Translations under genes and position numbers: made by a program
The notes under the pieces: model-generated
Told to the model about the DNA's origin: nothing
What the model saw: the letters and a program-made list of their open reading frames with translations, nothing else
The model's database searches: none
Part shown: one piece after another, positions 25,101 through 34,590 of the stretch
Layout of the letters: the number at the start of each line of letters is the position of its first letter
Position numbering within the stretch: position 1 is the stretch's first letter
Assembly: GCA_013298025.1 (NCBI GenBank)
Contig: JAAFJE010000008.1
Location: 124,001-188,000 of the forward strand
Length of the DNA stretch: 64,000 nucleotides
Source: Cytophagales bacterium
GTDB taxonomy: Bacteria; Bacteroidota; Bacteroidia; Cytophagales; Spirosomataceae
Direction of reading: 5' to 3'

Positions 25101-26477
25101 TTAATAAATCTTCATTTCCCAAAGCCCTGTCGTTCCTTTGAGAAATCGCAAGCGAAGATACAAAAACTTTTGATTGGGCTTGTCAATATGTGGCGACTGC
25201 ACGGCAAGGGCTTCGTGTCCGCCACATCGAACCCAGTTTTTTCCATCGAGCGAGCCTTCCAATACGTAGGCATGACCAGCCGTTGGTTTTACAAAATAGT
25301 TTTCTACTTTTTTGATTTTTTGGGCTTGCTTCAATTTGACAGTTATGGTTGCCAACGAATCATTTGTATTTGCCATCCAACGTGTACCGTTTTGAAAATC
25401 GACGATGTTTTCGGGTACATATTTTTCTACACGCTTGAGTGTAGTGTCTTTGATGGGAGGCACTTTGTAATCCGCCAAGACCGAAGAAGCTTCTACTTTT
25501 TCAACAGCCAAGGTAAGGTTTTTTACGGCAAAAGGGTTAACACCTTCGTTGGTCAATGTCACGGGCTTAATTGTACCATCTTCGTTAAATTCGAGTTTAT
25601 CTATCCAAGCCTGACGATTGGTACTGGCTCTTCCAAATTCTAAATACGTAAAATAATACTGCTCGCCTATGGCAAACACATTGCCATGACCCGGGCCATA
25701 GATTTGAGCGGTTCGGTCTGTTTTGGCAATGATGTCTTGCTCAGGAAAAATATAAGGGCCAAAAGGTGAAACCTTACTGTATTGATAGGCATATACATAG
25801 TTTTCATGACCACTCAAAGTATAGAGGTAATAGTAAATTCCTTTACGTTTGAAGAAAATAGGTCCTTCCGAATAGCCTCCTCTTTTGGTCTGAATCACCT
25901 GTATATCGCCAGCCAGTCCACGCATATCGGGCGTAAGTTTGCTTGCTCCACGCTGTGCCCAAAACAAGTAAGGCGTGCCATCGTCATCAATAAATACCTC
26001 AGCATCAATGCCTTTGGTTTTCTTAGGGCCATCCATTTTTACTAAAGGTTGAGGGGCATCGCTTCCGACAAAGGTATCTTTGCCCGTTGCTAATACAAAC
26101 GGCCCAGCAGGGTTATTTGCAACAGCAGCGTAAATATGGGTATTGATGGTTGGATAAAAAAAGTATTGTTTGCCAACTTTAATCGCTTTGCTTGGTGCCC
26201 AAAAAAGCTGTTTGGCAGCCGATGGGATAAAAATACCATTAAACGACCAATTGATAAGGTCTTTCGACTGCCAAACAACGGGTGGTCCCGACGTTGCCAA
26301 GCCTTGATTATAGCCATCGGTTGTGGCATAGCAATAAAAAGTATCGCCAAACTGGACGATACTTGGGTCGGCTACCAAATCGGGAATGATGGGATTGGCA
26401 AAAGCAATGGGTCTTTGGGCATGGGCTGCAAGCATCGCTACCGTACATGCCAAACAGGTTACAAGGATTTTTTTCAT
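25101..26477 (-). CDS. Glycoside hydrolase family 43 protein with C-terminal discoidin-like module
   Basis: 458 residues. Signal peptide at 1-20 (ending AHAQ). The five-bladed propeller has the three expected acidic residues: base Asp in VADPSIVQF, pKa modulator Asp in KGIDAEVFIDDD, acid Glu in GYSEGPIFF. A C-terminal domain of about 120 residues resembles a F5/8 type C (discoidin) carbohydrate-binding module. GH43 enzymes attack arabinan, xylan or galactan side chains. Exact specificity is not determinable here. Confidence 0.88.
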   Translation of the reverse strand: MKKILVTCLACTVAMLAAHAQRPIAFANPIIPDLVADPSIVQFGDTFYCYATTDGYNQGLATSGPPVVWQSKDLINWSFNGIFIPSAAKQLFWAPSKAIKVGKQYFFYPTINTHIYAAVANNPAGPFVLATGKDTFVGSDAPQPLVKMDGPKKTKGIDAEVFIDDDGTPYLFWAQRGASKLTPDMRGLAGDIQVIQTKRGGYSEGPIFFKRKGIYYYLYTLSGHENYVYAYQYSKVSPFGPYIFPEQDIIAKTDRTAQIYGPGHGNVFAIGEQYYFTYLEFGRASTNRQAWIDKLEFNEDGTIKPVTLTNEGVNPFAVKNLTLAVEKVEASSVLADYKVPPIKDTTLKRVEKYVPENIVDFQNGTRWMANTNDSLATITVKLKQAQKIKKVENYFVKPTAGHAYVLEGSLDGKNWVRCGGHEALAVQSPHIDKPNQKFLYLRLRFLKGTTGLWEMKIY

Positions 26478-26598
26478 GTAAAATGTATAAAGGAATACGA
26501 GGATAAAAGAAATCCAAAACTATACATTTTTTCTAAAAACAATGTCCTGTAGAGCTATGAACGAGGAGGAGTTGAGCAATACCCCATGCCTGACTTGG

Positions 26599-26820
26599 TT
26601 ATTTCTTATTGGCTCGTTCTTCTTTTATTTCTATCAATAAATCTCTGATTTCCTCTAATGTTTCATTTTGTATGCCTTTGGCTTCGGTGTAGTGGGCTAT
26701 TTGTTTGACGATTTTTCGGATAAAAAACCAAATAAGACCGTTAATTAGAAGGATAAAAAGAAAAGACCAAGGAAAAAAGAGCCAAAAAGCGTCTTGCCAA
26801 GAAGGAAGTAGGGTTGTCAT
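26599..26820 (-). CDS. Small membrane protein with cytoplasmic coiled coil
   Basis: 73 residues: one membrane helix (about residues 12-35, WSFLFILLINGLIWFFI) followed by a charged helix (EEIRDLLIEIKEE). No family recognised. It lies between the GH43 gene and a second DUF1080 gene. Confidence 0.6.
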   Translation of the reverse strand: MTTLLPSWQDAFWLFFPWSFLFILLINGLIWFFIRKIVKQIAHYTEAKGIQNETLEEIRDLLIEIKEERANKK

Positions 26821-26984
26821 ACGTTGTTACAATAGATTTATGATTGGTTAAACAAATACTAGGCGTAAAGATATAAAATCCTGTCTTTTTAGTGATAAAT
26901 GTAGAAATCTATTTTTTCAAATTGATTATTTCCATAATAAAGAAATTGTTTAAACTCAATACTGATTCATAAATCAAGTTCAAT

Positions 26985-27020
26985 AAAAAACGCTTCTGGC
27001 TACACACCAGAAGCGTTTTT
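26985..27020 (-). terminator. Terminator of the second DUF1080 gene
   Basis: CGCTTCTGG (26991-26999) pairs with CCAGAAGCG (27007-27015); the A run at 26985-26990 reads as the U tract on the minus strand. It follows the DUF1080 stop at 27043. Confidence 0.85.
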
Positions 27021-27042
27021 ATGTTGCTATAAAAGCCTTTGC

Positions 27043-27804
27043 TTACAATTCTCTAATCCAAATATTGCGGAAACTTACTGCGTTGCCGTGGTCTTGCAAG
27101 GAAATAGGGCCTTTTGCTCCGTGTACGGGGTTGGTAGGTTGACCTATATAATTGGTGACACCTTGGATTTGGGTATGGTTTTGCACCACTACACCATTAT
27201 GAATGACGGTAACATAGCCGGGTGTTTCGATGCCTCCATTAACCGTAAAACGTGGTGCAGTATAAATAATATCATACACGTTCCAATCGCCCATTTTAGC
27301 GGTAGCATTCACCAACGGAGGTGTTTGTTTGTAAATCGACCCAGCCTGACCGTTGCGATAAGTACGGTTTTGGTAGGAGTTTAAGACTTGTACTTCGTAA
27401 ATACCATGAAAAAATACGCCACTGTTGCCTCTTCCTTGACTTTTTACGTTGTCGGGTTCAATCGGAGAACGCCATTCAATATGCAACTGGCAGTCGCCAA
27501 AATGTTTTTTGGTAGAAATATTTCCCGTGCCTTTCACCACCGTAAATGCACCATCTTTTACCTCCCAAAGAGCAGGACCGCCATCTTTAACAGACTCCCA
27601 TTCGTTCAGATTTTTTCCATCAAATAGCACGATGGCATCAGAAGGCACAGCACCGGGCGTAACAATACGCACTTCGGGGTCCCAGTACTCTGTAGCTTCG
27701 GGCTTCTCTGGATTTTTTTGGATAAAACGGGTGTCTTGTGCTTGAACTTTCAAACCTAAAAGGCAAATAGCCGCACTAAAAATGACATTCTTGTTGATTT
27801 TCAT
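27043..27804 (-). CDS. 3-keto-glycoside hydrolase domain (DUF1080) protein, exported
   Basis: 253 residues. Signal peptide at 1-22 (ending VQAQ), then DUF1080 beginning AIVLFDGKNLNEWESV and containing WRSPIEPD, GNSGVFFHG and YEVQVLNSY. It is the second DUF1080 gene in the window and is shorter than the one at 18.5 kb. The family cleaves 3-keto-glycosides; expected periplasmic. It is followed by a strong terminator, so it is monocistronic. Confidence 0.88.
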   Translation of the reverse strand: MKINKNVIFSAAICLLGLKVQAQDTRFIQKNPEKPEATEYWDPEVRIVTPGAVPSDAIVLFDGKNLNEWESVKDGGPALWEVKDGAFTVVKGTGNISTKKHFGDCQLHIEWRSPIEPDNVKSQGRGNSGVFFHGIYEVQVLNSYQNRTYRNGQAGSIYKQTPPLVNATAKMGDWNVYDIIYTAPRFTVNGGIETPGYVTVIHNGVVVQNHTQIQGVTNYIGQPTNPVHGAKGPISLQDHGNAVSFRNIWIREL

Positions 27805-27930
27805 TTGAAAAAATGTTTAAGTTTAACAGATTTTAACCCTTTTCGTCAGGCATAGCCTTCAAAATTGGGTCGGGACGTAGTTTAAGTTTATAAAAAATCG
27901 TTGTAAATTTAGTAGCAAACTTGAATTAAT

Positions 27931-28458
27931 ATGAGAAATACCCAAAATAATTGGATTAAAATATTTATCCTGTCAGGGTTTACACTTATTTTGCCCAAAA
28001 GCTTTGGTCAAAAGCCTAATTTTACGTATTTTGATGTAAACACGCTTTGTAATGATGCCAAGGTTTTGGCACTCAAAAATGATTTGCCCAAGGGATGGCG
28101 TTTGAGAAGTAACCGCTCTAATTTCTTTATCGAGCGTATCGAGCCAGTGTATTTGCCCAAAGAAGCCCTCAAAAGCATCGAGCATCAAACCCAACCCGTA
28201 GAAAAATGGATTGACGGAAGGAAGCTGATTTTGTTTAAAACCAAGGCGTATTTTTTGATGACGGTAGAGAAGCAATTGCCTTCAGACCTACAAAAAAATA
28301 ACAAATTTATCGGGCAGAGAGTTTATCTATCAAAGGATTATACCTTTTTCCTTTGGCAAAAACATGGTTATACTTATTCCAACTATGTGTTGCCAAGCAG
28401 CTTATACGATGAATTTAGGTCGATAGAAAAGCTATTATATACGCACTGGACACCCTAG
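27931..28458 (+). CDS. Exported hypothetical protein
   Basis: 175 residues. An N-terminal hydrophobic segment (IFILSGFTLILPKSFGQ) looks like a signal peptide; no lipobox. The remainder is a mixed alpha/beta sequence with no recognised domain. It is followed 35 nt later by another uncharacterised gene in the same direction, probably co-transcribed. Confidence 0.65.
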   Translation: MRNTQNNWIKIFILSGFTLILPKSFGQKPNFTYFDVNTLCNDAKVLALKNDLPKGWRLRSNRSNFFIERIEPVYLPKEALKSIEHQTQPVEKWIDGRKLILFKTKAYFLMTVEKQLPSDLQKNNKFIGQRVYLSKDYTFFLWQKHGYTYSNYVLPSSLYDEFRSIEKLLYTHWTP

Positions 28459-28493
28459 TATTCAAACCACCAATCATAAACATCCTGACTAAT

Positions 28494-28946
28494 ATGATAC
28501 CAAAAGTAAAAAAACGAGCACCGGGCGAGCGGTTAATCAAACGAATGACTTTACGCACCAAATGGCTGTTGTGTGCCGTTGCGGGCATTCTTTTGTTTGG
28601 GTTTGGCTTGTCGGTTGTAACCGCCGCAGGCTATAAAAAAGGCGTTGGCGATGCCTTCTATATTTGGTTTTTAATGGGAACTTACGGGCTGATTATCACG
28701 GCATTGGGCTTAGTTTCGTTGGGACAAGCCATCCGTTTTAGGGTATTAATGGACATCAATAAGAAGTTTCATAAACAAGAAAAAGAACTCTCTAAGCAGT
28801 TGAAACGACTCAATCGTTTGACGGAAGTGATGAAAACCAAAGAAGATAAAAAAGAGGAAAAGAAAGACGAGAAAAAGGCAAAGCTCAACGAAAGAAGACC
28901 TCAGCCCGTAAAAAAAGAAAACCTCGCCACTACCGACGAGGTTTAA
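28494..28946 (+). CDS. Membrane protein with charged C-terminal tail
   Basis: 150 residues. Two membrane helices (about residues 25-47 and 58-78) are followed by a long Lys/Glu-rich coiled-coil tail (residues 90-140). The N-terminus is basic. No family recognised; it could tether something to the membrane through its tail, but this is speculation. Confidence 0.7.
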   Translation: MIPKVKKRAPGERLIKRMTLRTKWLLCAVAGILLFGFGLSVVTAAGYKKGVGDAFYIWFLMGTYGLIITALGLVSLGQAIRFRVLMDINKKFHKQEKELSKQLKRLNRLTEVMKTKEDKKEEKKDEKKAKLNERRPQPVKKENLATTDEV

Positions 28947-28970
28947 ATCTCTTAGAAGAAATTCCGAAAA

Positions 28971-29126
28971 TTACTTCGCAGCCTTCGCAGCAAACTCTGC
29001 TTTGATTGCTTCAATGTCAACCAATTTGATTTCTGGTTTTTGACGCAAAAGCTTGATTGCTTCGACTTTGTTGGTGGCTATAGCCTTATTTCTTCTGTCC
29101 TTTCTTTTAAGTCTTGTAACTCCCAT
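28971..29126 (-). CDS. Conserved small basic protein, 51 aa
   Basis: 51 residues from ATG 29126, chosen because an upstream start at 29189 runs through the promoter. The sequence MGVTRLKRKDRRNKAIATNK is very basic and conserved-looking, ending in an Ala/Lys tail (AEFAAKAAK). Function unknown; size and charge suggest an RNA- or ribosome-associated protein. A good -33/-7 promoter lies 27 nt before the start. Confidence 0.7.
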   Translation of the reverse strand: MGVTRLKRKDRRNKAIATNKVEAIKLLRQKPEIKLVDIEAIKAEFAAKAAK

Positions 29127-29152
29127 TATCAACAGATTTTTTGTTTGAGGTG

Positions 29153-29183
29153 CAAAAGTACAGAAATAATACATTTTATCCAA
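29153..29183 (-). promoter_or_regulatory. Promoter of the 51-aa gene (TTG-N20-TACTTTTG)
   Basis: On the minus strand, TTG (29183-29181) is 20 nt from TACTTTTG (29160-29153). The spacing is identical to the tetR promoter. Confidence 0.7.
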
Positions 29184-29241
29184 TAGCAAATTGGTTATTC
29201 CTGCAAGAAATACCTACAAAAGCAGCGTTTTTCACAGATAA

Positions 29242-29275
29242 AAACCCTTTAGGCTTCCAAAAACCTAAAGGGTTT
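29242..29275. repeat. 12-bp perfect hairpin in the divergent region before hisS
   Basis: Arms 29242-29253 and 29264-29275 (AAACCCTTTAGG / CCTAAAGGGTTT) pair perfectly around a 10-nt loop. It looks like a terminator, yet no gene ends here: both neighbours start and point away. It lies immediately upstream of the possible hisS -7 box. Confidence 0.7.
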
Positions 29276-29277
29276 GT

Positions 29278-29285
29278 TATTTTTG
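29278..29285 (+). promoter_or_regulatory. Possible -7 box (TATTTTTG) of hisS
   Basis: Matches TAnnTTTG 57 nt before the hisS start and abuts the hairpin at 29242-29275. No TTG at -33; the hairpin occupies that place. Confidence 0.45.
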
Positions 29286-29342
29286 CAGACTTTTTCATAC
29301 AAGCATCGGCAGATGTTTGTACAACCCTAATAAAAAAAATAG

Positions 29343-30698
29343 ATGAGTAAGCCGTCGTTAGTTAGAGGAACAAGAGATTTTGGCCCTGATAAAATGGTCA
29401 AAAGAAATTATATTTTTGATACCATCAAATCGGTTTTTCAACGTTTTGGGTTTCAACCACTCGAAACCCCTTCTATGGAAAACCTTTCCGTTTTGATGGG
29501 AAAATATGGGGAAGAAGGCGACCAACTTTTGTTCAAAATTCTTAACTCAGGAAATTTTTCAGAAAAAATTGGACAAGCCGACCTTGAAGAAGGGTATAAA
29601 AAATTAACAACCAAAATTTCGGAAAAAGGGCTTCGCTACGACCTCACCGTGCCTTTTGCTCGCTACGTAGTAATGAACCGCAACGAACTGCCTTTGCCTT
29701 TCAAACGCTACCAGATTCAGCCCGTTTGGCGTGCCGACCGCCCACAAAAAGGGCGTTATCGGGAGTTTTACCAATGCGATGCCGACATCGTAGGCACAGA
29801 CTCGCTGATTTGCGAAGCCGAAATCGTACAAATGGTGCATGAAGTAATGCAGGCTTTGGGCATTCGTTTCAACCTAAAAATCAATAACCGTAAAATCCTA
29901 ACGGGGCTTTCGGAGGCTATTGGTGCAGCAGGGCAAGAAGCGACCTTGGCTGTGGCGATTGATAAATTAGATAAAATTGGACAAGCAAAAGTATTAGAAG
30001 AATTGGCCGAAAGAGGCTTTTCGGCAGAAGCCTTGCAAAACCTTAGCCCTGTATTTGCTATTACGGGAAGCAATGCCGAAAAATTTGCACAGCTTGAAAC
30101 CCTTTTGGCTCAGTCGGAAATAGGACAAAAAGGCATTGCCGAACTACGCCAAATGTGGGCGTATTTCACCGCTTTTGGCCTGACCGACGAGCATATCGAA
30201 CTAGACCTTACGCTTGCCCGTGGCTTGTCGTATTATACAGGTGCTATTTTTGAAGTAAAAGCCCTTGATGTACAAATTGGCTCGATTACAGGCGGTGGTC
30301 GCTACGATAACCTGACGGGTACATTTGGCGTACCCGGACTTTCGGGCGTTGGTATTTCGTTTGGCGTTGACCGCATCTTTGATGTATTAGAAGAATTAAA
30401 TTTGTTTCCTGAAAATCAATCTGTTACAACTAAATTACTTTTCTGCCACTTTGGGCAAAACGAATTGAATTACGCTTTGCCTTTGTTACAAAAAGCCAGA
30501 GCAGCAGGCATTAATGCAGAAGTGTATCCAGATGTGGTAAAAATCAAAAAGCAATTGGATTATGCCGACAAAAAACGGATTCCTTTTGTCTGTATTATCG
30601 GCTCAGAAGAAATGGAAACGGGCAATCTGACCTTGAAAAATATGCTTTCGGGCGAGCAACAGAAATGTACGATGGAGCAGTTACTAGCACATTTATAA
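29343..30698 (+). CDS. hisS: Histidine--tRNA ligase
   Basis: 451 residues, normal length for the bacterial enzyme. It has the HisRS N-terminal [11 protein letters not shown], motif 2 region [26 protein letters not shown], read as two adjacent blocks, the HisA motif [10 protein letters not shown] and the motif 3 segment GGGRYDNL; a C-terminal anticodon-binding domain follows (about residues 350-450). It charges tRNA-His in the cytoplasm. Single-gene unit ending in a terminator-like stem. Confidence 0.95.
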   Translation: MSKPSLVRGTRDFGPDKMVKRNYIFDTIKSVFQRFGFQPLETPSMENLSVLMGKYGEEGDQLLFKILNSGNFSEKIGQADLEEGYKKLTTKISEKGLRYDLTVPFARYVVMNRNELPLPFKRYQIQPVWRADRPQKGRYREFYQCDADIVGTDSLICEAEIVQMVHEVMQALGIRFNLKINNRKILTGLSEAIGAAGQEATLAVAIDKLDKIGQAKVLEELAERGFSAEALQNLSPVFAITGSNAEKFAQLETLLAQSEIGQKGIAELRQMWAYFTAFGLTDEHIELDLTLARGLSYYTGAIFEVKALDVQIGSITGGGRYDNLTGTFGVPGLSGVGISFGVDRIFDVLEELNLFPENQSVTTKLLFCHFGQNELNYALPLLQKARAAGINAEVYPDVVKIKKQLDYADKKRIPFVCIIGSEEMETGNLTLKNMLSGEQQKCTMEQLLAHL

Positions 30699-30716
30699 GC
30701 CCTTTATAAAACAACC

Positions 30717-30750
30717 AAAGCCTTGCCAACATTTGCTGTAAGGCTTTTTT
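30717..30750 (+). terminator. Terminator of hisS
   Basis: AAAGCCTT (30717-30724) pairs with AAGGCTTT (30740-30747), 15-nt loop, followed by a T run to 30750. It lies 18 nt after the hisS stop. Confidence 0.75.
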
Positions 30751-30867
30751 ATGATTCTTTAGTGTTTTCTTCCAATAGCTTCTCCAACATCGCTACTTGT
30801 TTTTGTTGTAACTTGAAGTCATGTTGGGAGAAAATTTTCGATGAAATATCTATATTTTTCTATTAAG
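30749..30867 (-). pseudogene. Possible gene remnant
   Basis: The minus strand encodes about 36 residues ending KQVAMLEKLLEENTKES, a typical coiled-coil C-terminus, but the frame is closed by a TAG after nine bases upstream of IDISSK. The neighbouring frame continues upstream with a plausible peptide (LEQLVGVFSMVTFLIEKY) that ends in a TGA. Together they look like a frameshifted tail of a lost gene. No family is recognisable, so this is weak. Confidence 0.25.
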
Positions 30868-30912
30868 AAAGTGACCATCGAGAAAACACCGACCAACTGC
30901 TCCAAAAAGCCA

Positions 30913-31689
30913 TCACTGCTTACTCGCTTCTTGTGTAAGGGTTGCGGCGAGGTCTTTGCCTAGGTATTGGTCTATCAAATGATGAGCGGCATAAATCAGG
31001 GGAGTCATCACGATTGCCGAGACAAATTTATACAAGTAGCTGTTCAAAGAAGTAGAAATCCATTGGTCCACAGTCCAATTGCCAAAAAGCACAAACGCAA
31101 TGCCTATTACCACAAAGCTATCTATCAGTTGCGATACCAAGGTAGAGCCTGTAGCTCGTAGCCAGATGCGTTCGCCTTTGGTCACTTTTCTGATGGAATG
31201 AAACACGTAGGCATCTAAAATTTGACTAATCAAAAATGCCGATAACGACCCCGTAATAATGCCTAAGCCTTGGCGGAATATTTTAGAAAAAGCTTCATTG
31301 ATATTGAAATGGTCATTTCCTTCGTTGACCGACAACCAAAAATCGGCTGGGACAAGCAAGGTTGCTCCATAAATAATGATAAAACTATAGGCAATAAAGC
31401 CAGCAGTGAGAAATGAAATTTTACGCACGCCGTTGCGTCCAAAATATTCATTAATAATATCGGAAGTAATAAATACAAAAGGCCAGTTGAGTGCCCCAGC
31501 GGGCTGGTTTAAATCCCAAGTGCCAAAAAACGTTTGTAAATGCAATGGCTCAAAGCCCAAGGTTTTTTCTACAGAAAAAATCTTCACACCGATGATTTCT
31601 GCCACTAAGGCGTTGGTTAAAAAGATACCTAAAAGAAAAATGTACAACTTGGTTCTTTTGGTATTGATTACACTGGCTTCGATAGACAT
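30913..31689 (-). CDS. Queuosine precursor transporter (YhhQ/VUT family)
   Basis: 258 residues with six or seven membrane helices. The family motifs are visible: LVAEIIGVKIF, FPFVFITSDIINEYFG-like (WPFVFITSDIINEYFG) and the ISQILDAYVFHSIR segment with SQLIDSFVV. Members import preQ0/preQ1-type precursors for queuosine in tRNA. A queuosine-biosynthesis gene is not adjacent. It is followed upstream by the aminotransferase terminator. Confidence 0.88.
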   Translation of the reverse strand: MSIEASVINTKRTKLYIFLLGIFLTNALVAEIIGVKIFSVEKTLGFEPLHLQTFFGTWDLNQPAGALNWPFVFITSDIINEYFGRNGVRKISFLTAGFIAYSFIIIYGATLLVPADFWLSVNEGNDHFNINEAFSKIFRQGLGIITGSLSAFLISQILDAYVFHSIRKVTKGERIWLRATGSTLVSQLIDSFVVIGIAFVLFGNWTVDQWISTSLNSYLYKFVSAIVMTPLIYAAHHLIDQYLGKDLAATLTQEASKQ

Positions 31690-31803
31690 AAGTAAATAAA
31701 AAGGAATGATGAAAGTTCAATTATGTTGGAGGTGATACGCACTCACTTAACAATTAAAAATACAGGTTTTGTTTTGAAAATAGTTCATAAAAATCAAAAA
31801 AAC

Positions 31804-31837
31804 ACAAAAGCACAAAGTATGGGCTTTGTGCTTTTGT
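31804..31837 (-). terminator. Terminator after the aminotransferase gene
   Basis: 14-bp perfect stem (31804-31817 with 31824-31837) with a 6-nt loop; on the minus strand it is followed by GTTTTTTTGATTTTT. The aminotransferase stop is 22 nt upstream. Confidence 0.9.
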
Positions 31838-31858
31838 ATAAATCAATGATAGAATAGC

Positions 31859-33079
31859 TTATTTTCTAGTTTTTCTATGGTTCTCAAAATGTGTACTAAT
31901 TTTGCCTAAAGCCAATTCGAGTTGTTCTAAATGGGGCAAAAACACTATTCTGAAATGGTCGGGTTGTTTGTAATTAAAGCCCGTTCCTGCTACAACCAAA
32001 ATGCGTTGTTCTTCGAGCAAACTGAGCACAAAATCGCCGTCGTTTCTAAAGTCAAATTGTTTTAAATCAAATTTTGGAAACAAATACATTGCACCTTTAG
32101 GCTTTACGCAACTCACCCCTGGAATCGATACCAGCCTTTCATGTGTCAATTGCATTTGCTTGTACAAGCGTCCGGTGGGTACAACCAAATCGTTGATAGA
32201 TTGGTAGCCTCCCAAGGCCGTTTGAATGCCATATTGGGTAATCACATTGGCACAAAGACGCATACTTGCCAAAAACTTAATACCTTCAATATACGATTTG
32301 GCTTTGTGTCTGGCACCCGTGAGGGCCATCCAGCCTCCTCTAAAACCAGCCGCACGGTAGTTTTTAGACATACCGCCCATGGTTACGATAAGGGTTTCTT
32401 CCGACATCCCAGCAGTGGTATGATGTACCGCTCCGTCGTATAAGATTTTATCGTAAATCTCATCGGCAAAGACAATCAGTTTATGTTTTTCGGCCAAGCG
32501 TACAATACCTTCAATGATGCTTTTTTCATAGACCGCCCCCGTTGGGTTGTTGGGGTTGATGAGTACAATGCCTCTCGTCCGTTTGGTGATTTTGGCTTCA
32601 ATATCTTTCAAATCAGGATTCCAGTCGGCGGCTTCATCGCATACATAATGCACGGGTGTGCCACCAGCCAAGCCTACCGAGGTTGTCCAAAGTGGATAAT
32701 CAGGCGAAGGAATCAAGATTTCATCGCCAGTGTTGAGTAAGGCAGTCATTGAAAGCGTAATCAATTCGCTTACGCCGTTGCCGATGTAAACGTCTTCGAT
32801 GTCGATGTTACGCACACCACGGCTTTGATAATATTGCATGACAGCCTTGCGGGCGGCAAACAAACCACGAGAATCAGCGTATCCTTGGGCGTTGCGAATA
32901 TTCATGATGATGTCATGAATGATTTCGTCAGGAGTCTCAAAGCCAAAGGCCGCTGGGTTTCCGATGTTCAAAGAAGTGATTTTATAGCCCTCACGTTGTA
33001 GTTGAAGGGCCTTCTCGTAAACCGGACCACGAATGTCGTAGTGGAGTGCATCAAGGCGACTACTTTTTAAGATTTCCAT
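31859..33079 (-). CDS. PLP-dependent aminotransferase, class I/II (AlaA-like)
   Basis: 406 residues from ATG 33079; a start 90 nt earlier adds only unstructured residues. The PLP-lysine segment is VTMGGMSKNYRAAGFRGGW (Lys in SKNYR), with the NPNNPTGAVY loop and DEIYDKILY typical of fold type I aminotransferases such as AlaA and aspartate aminotransferase. It transfers amino groups in amino-acid metabolism. The gene lies after the GH109 gene on the same strand, 105 nt downstream, and has its own terminator. Confidence 0.9.
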   Translation of the reverse strand: MEILKSSRLDALHYDIRGPVYEKALQLQREGYKITSLNIGNPAAFGFETPDEIIHDIIMNIRNAQGYADSRGLFAARKAVMQYYQSRGVRNIDIEDVYIGNGVSELITLSMTALLNTGDEILIPSPDYPLWTTSVGLAGGTPVHYVCDEAADWNPDLKDIEAKITKRTRGIVLINPNNPTGAVYEKSIIEGIVRLAEKHKLIVFADEIYDKILYDGAVHHTTAGMSEETLIVTMGGMSKNYRAAGFRGGWMALTGARHKAKSYIEGIKFLASMRLCANVITQYGIQTALGGYQSINDLVVPTGRLYKQMQLTHERLVSIPGVSCVKPKGAMYLFPKFDLKQFDFRNDGDFVLSLLEEQRILVVAGTGFNYKQPDHFRIVFLPHLEQLELALGKISTHFENHRKTRK

Positions 33080-33184
33080 GCAATTGTAAATTTTTTGATA
33101 AGGACGGCAAAGTTCGTAAAAAATCATGAATCCTTGCACACACCAAGCTAGATTTTCCGTCCCTATCAAATAATTTACAGGCTT

Positions 33185-34546
33185 TTAGGTGGTTTCTAAG
33201 GCAAAAATAGGCTTGCGGGTCTTCCATTTTCCTCGGGTGAAGTCTGGAATAGCTACAGCCGTAGAGCCTTTGGCAATGGATTGTTCCGACAAAGGACTAA
33301 TAGCCGACCACGCAGCAGCGTCGTACACGTCGATTGGAGGAGTGGTTTTGTTTTGTATAGAAAGAATAAAATCTCGTAATACGAAGTAGTCCATACCGCC
33401 ATGCCCAGCACCAAGGGCTTCTTGTTCAAATTGTTTCCAGAAGGCATGGTCATATTTTTTCATATAGGCTTCGTCCGACTCCCAAACGTCGTGCTTTGCC
33501 GATACATTTTCTACATAAATCTGGTTGCCGTCGTCCATCCAAAGCCCGTTTGCTCCTTGCACCCTAAAGCCCAAAGAATAAGGGCGTGGCGAGTTGGTAT
33601 CGTGGGTAATGAGAATCGTTTCGCCATTGGCACATTTAATCATGGTTTGTACTACGTCGCCAAGCTTAAAATTGACTTTGGCATTCGGATGCTTTTCCCC
33701 ACCTTTGTCCACTACGTATTTGTGCAAACCAATGCCTTTAGAAGCCATCGACGTGAGGTATAAGAATTGGTTTCCTCGGTTGATGTTTATCATCTCGGCA
33801 ACTGGGCCAAGGCCATGCGTCGGGTACAAATCGCCATTGCGGTCAACAGAGTGCTGGGTACGCCATTTGGCTTCGCTGAAAGCGTTTGCTCCAAACTCAA
33901 CGCCACCGCCATAAGGCTGCTTGCCGTTGTTGAATTTTACGCCTCGGAGGTCGTGCTGATAGCCACATTGCAAATGGGTAATTTCACCAAAAAGATTGCT
34001 ACGCACCATGTTGAGTACCGCCATTACATCACGGCGATAGCATACATTTTCGAGCAACATACAGTGTGCACCTGTTTTTTCAAAGGTGTTCACCAAATCC
34101 CAAGACTCTTGTAGTTTTACTGTTGCCGACACCTCTAGCCCTGCGTATTTACCAGCTTTCATGGTCGCCAATGCCATCGGCACGTGCCATTCCCAAGGCG
34201 TAGCAATCACAACGCCGTCGAGGTCGTCACGTTTGACCATGTTTTCAAAGTCGTGTTCGTTTTTACCATATACTGCGGCTTCTTTCTTGCCTGCTTCTCG
34301 CAAGATTTTTTGTGCTGCGGTAATGGCTTGTGGGTCGATGTCGCAAATACAAGTAACTTCTACCATCGGAAAAGCCAAGGTATTGTGCAAATGGTTGCGT
34401 CCACGCAAGCCTACACCTATAAAGCCCAAGCGTACTTTTGCATCGTTTTGGATAGCCGATTTTCCTAGTTGGGGCAACAATAAACTGCCTGCCACGGCTA
34501 GGCTACTTTTTTGTAAAAAATCTCTGCGGTCAACTGTATTTTTCAT
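33185..34546 (-). CDS. GH109-type alpha-N-acetylgalactosaminidase (Gfo/Idh/MocA fold)
   Basis: 453 residues. Tat signal DRRDFLQKSSLAVAG, then the NAD-binding fold (VRLGFIGVGLRGRNH). The strings LENVCYRRDVMAVLNMVR, GVEFGANAFSEAKWRT and GAGHGGMDYF are close to those I know from the Elizabethkingia GH109 enzyme, which cleaves terminal alpha-GalNAc by an NAD-dependent mechanism. The nearby GHMP kinase gene fits uptake and phosphorylation of released sugar. Likely periplasmic. Substrate specificity for GalNAc is a family-based inference. Confidence 0.85.
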   Translation of the reverse strand: MKNTVDRRDFLQKSSLAVAGSLLLPQLGKSAIQNDAKVRLGFIGVGLRGRNHLHNTLAFPMVEVTCICDIDPQAITAAQKILREAGKKEAAVYGKNEHDFENMVKRDDLDGVVIATPWEWHVPMALATMKAGKYAGLEVSATVKLQESWDLVNTFEKTGAHCMLLENVCYRRDVMAVLNMVRSNLFGEITHLQCGYQHDLRGVKFNNGKQPYGGGVEFGANAFSEAKWRTQHSVDRNGDLYPTHGLGPVAEMININRGNQFLYLTSMASKGIGLHKYVVDKGGEKHPNAKVNFKLGDVVQTMIKCANGETILITHDTNSPRPYSLGFRVQGANGLWMDDGNQIYVENVSAKHDVWESDEAYMKKYDHAFWKQFEQEALGAGHGGMDYFVLRDFILSIQNKTTPPIDVYDAAAWSAISPLSEQSIAKGSTAVAIPDFTRGKWKTRKPIFALETT

Positions 34547-34590
34547 AGAGGAAAAGATTTTTCTGATGATGGATGGTCACATCAAAACAG

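Noticed and set aside
29242-29342. T-box riboswitch before hisS
   Set aside because: No T-box consensus, specifier loop or antiterminator; T-boxes are also not expected in this phylum.
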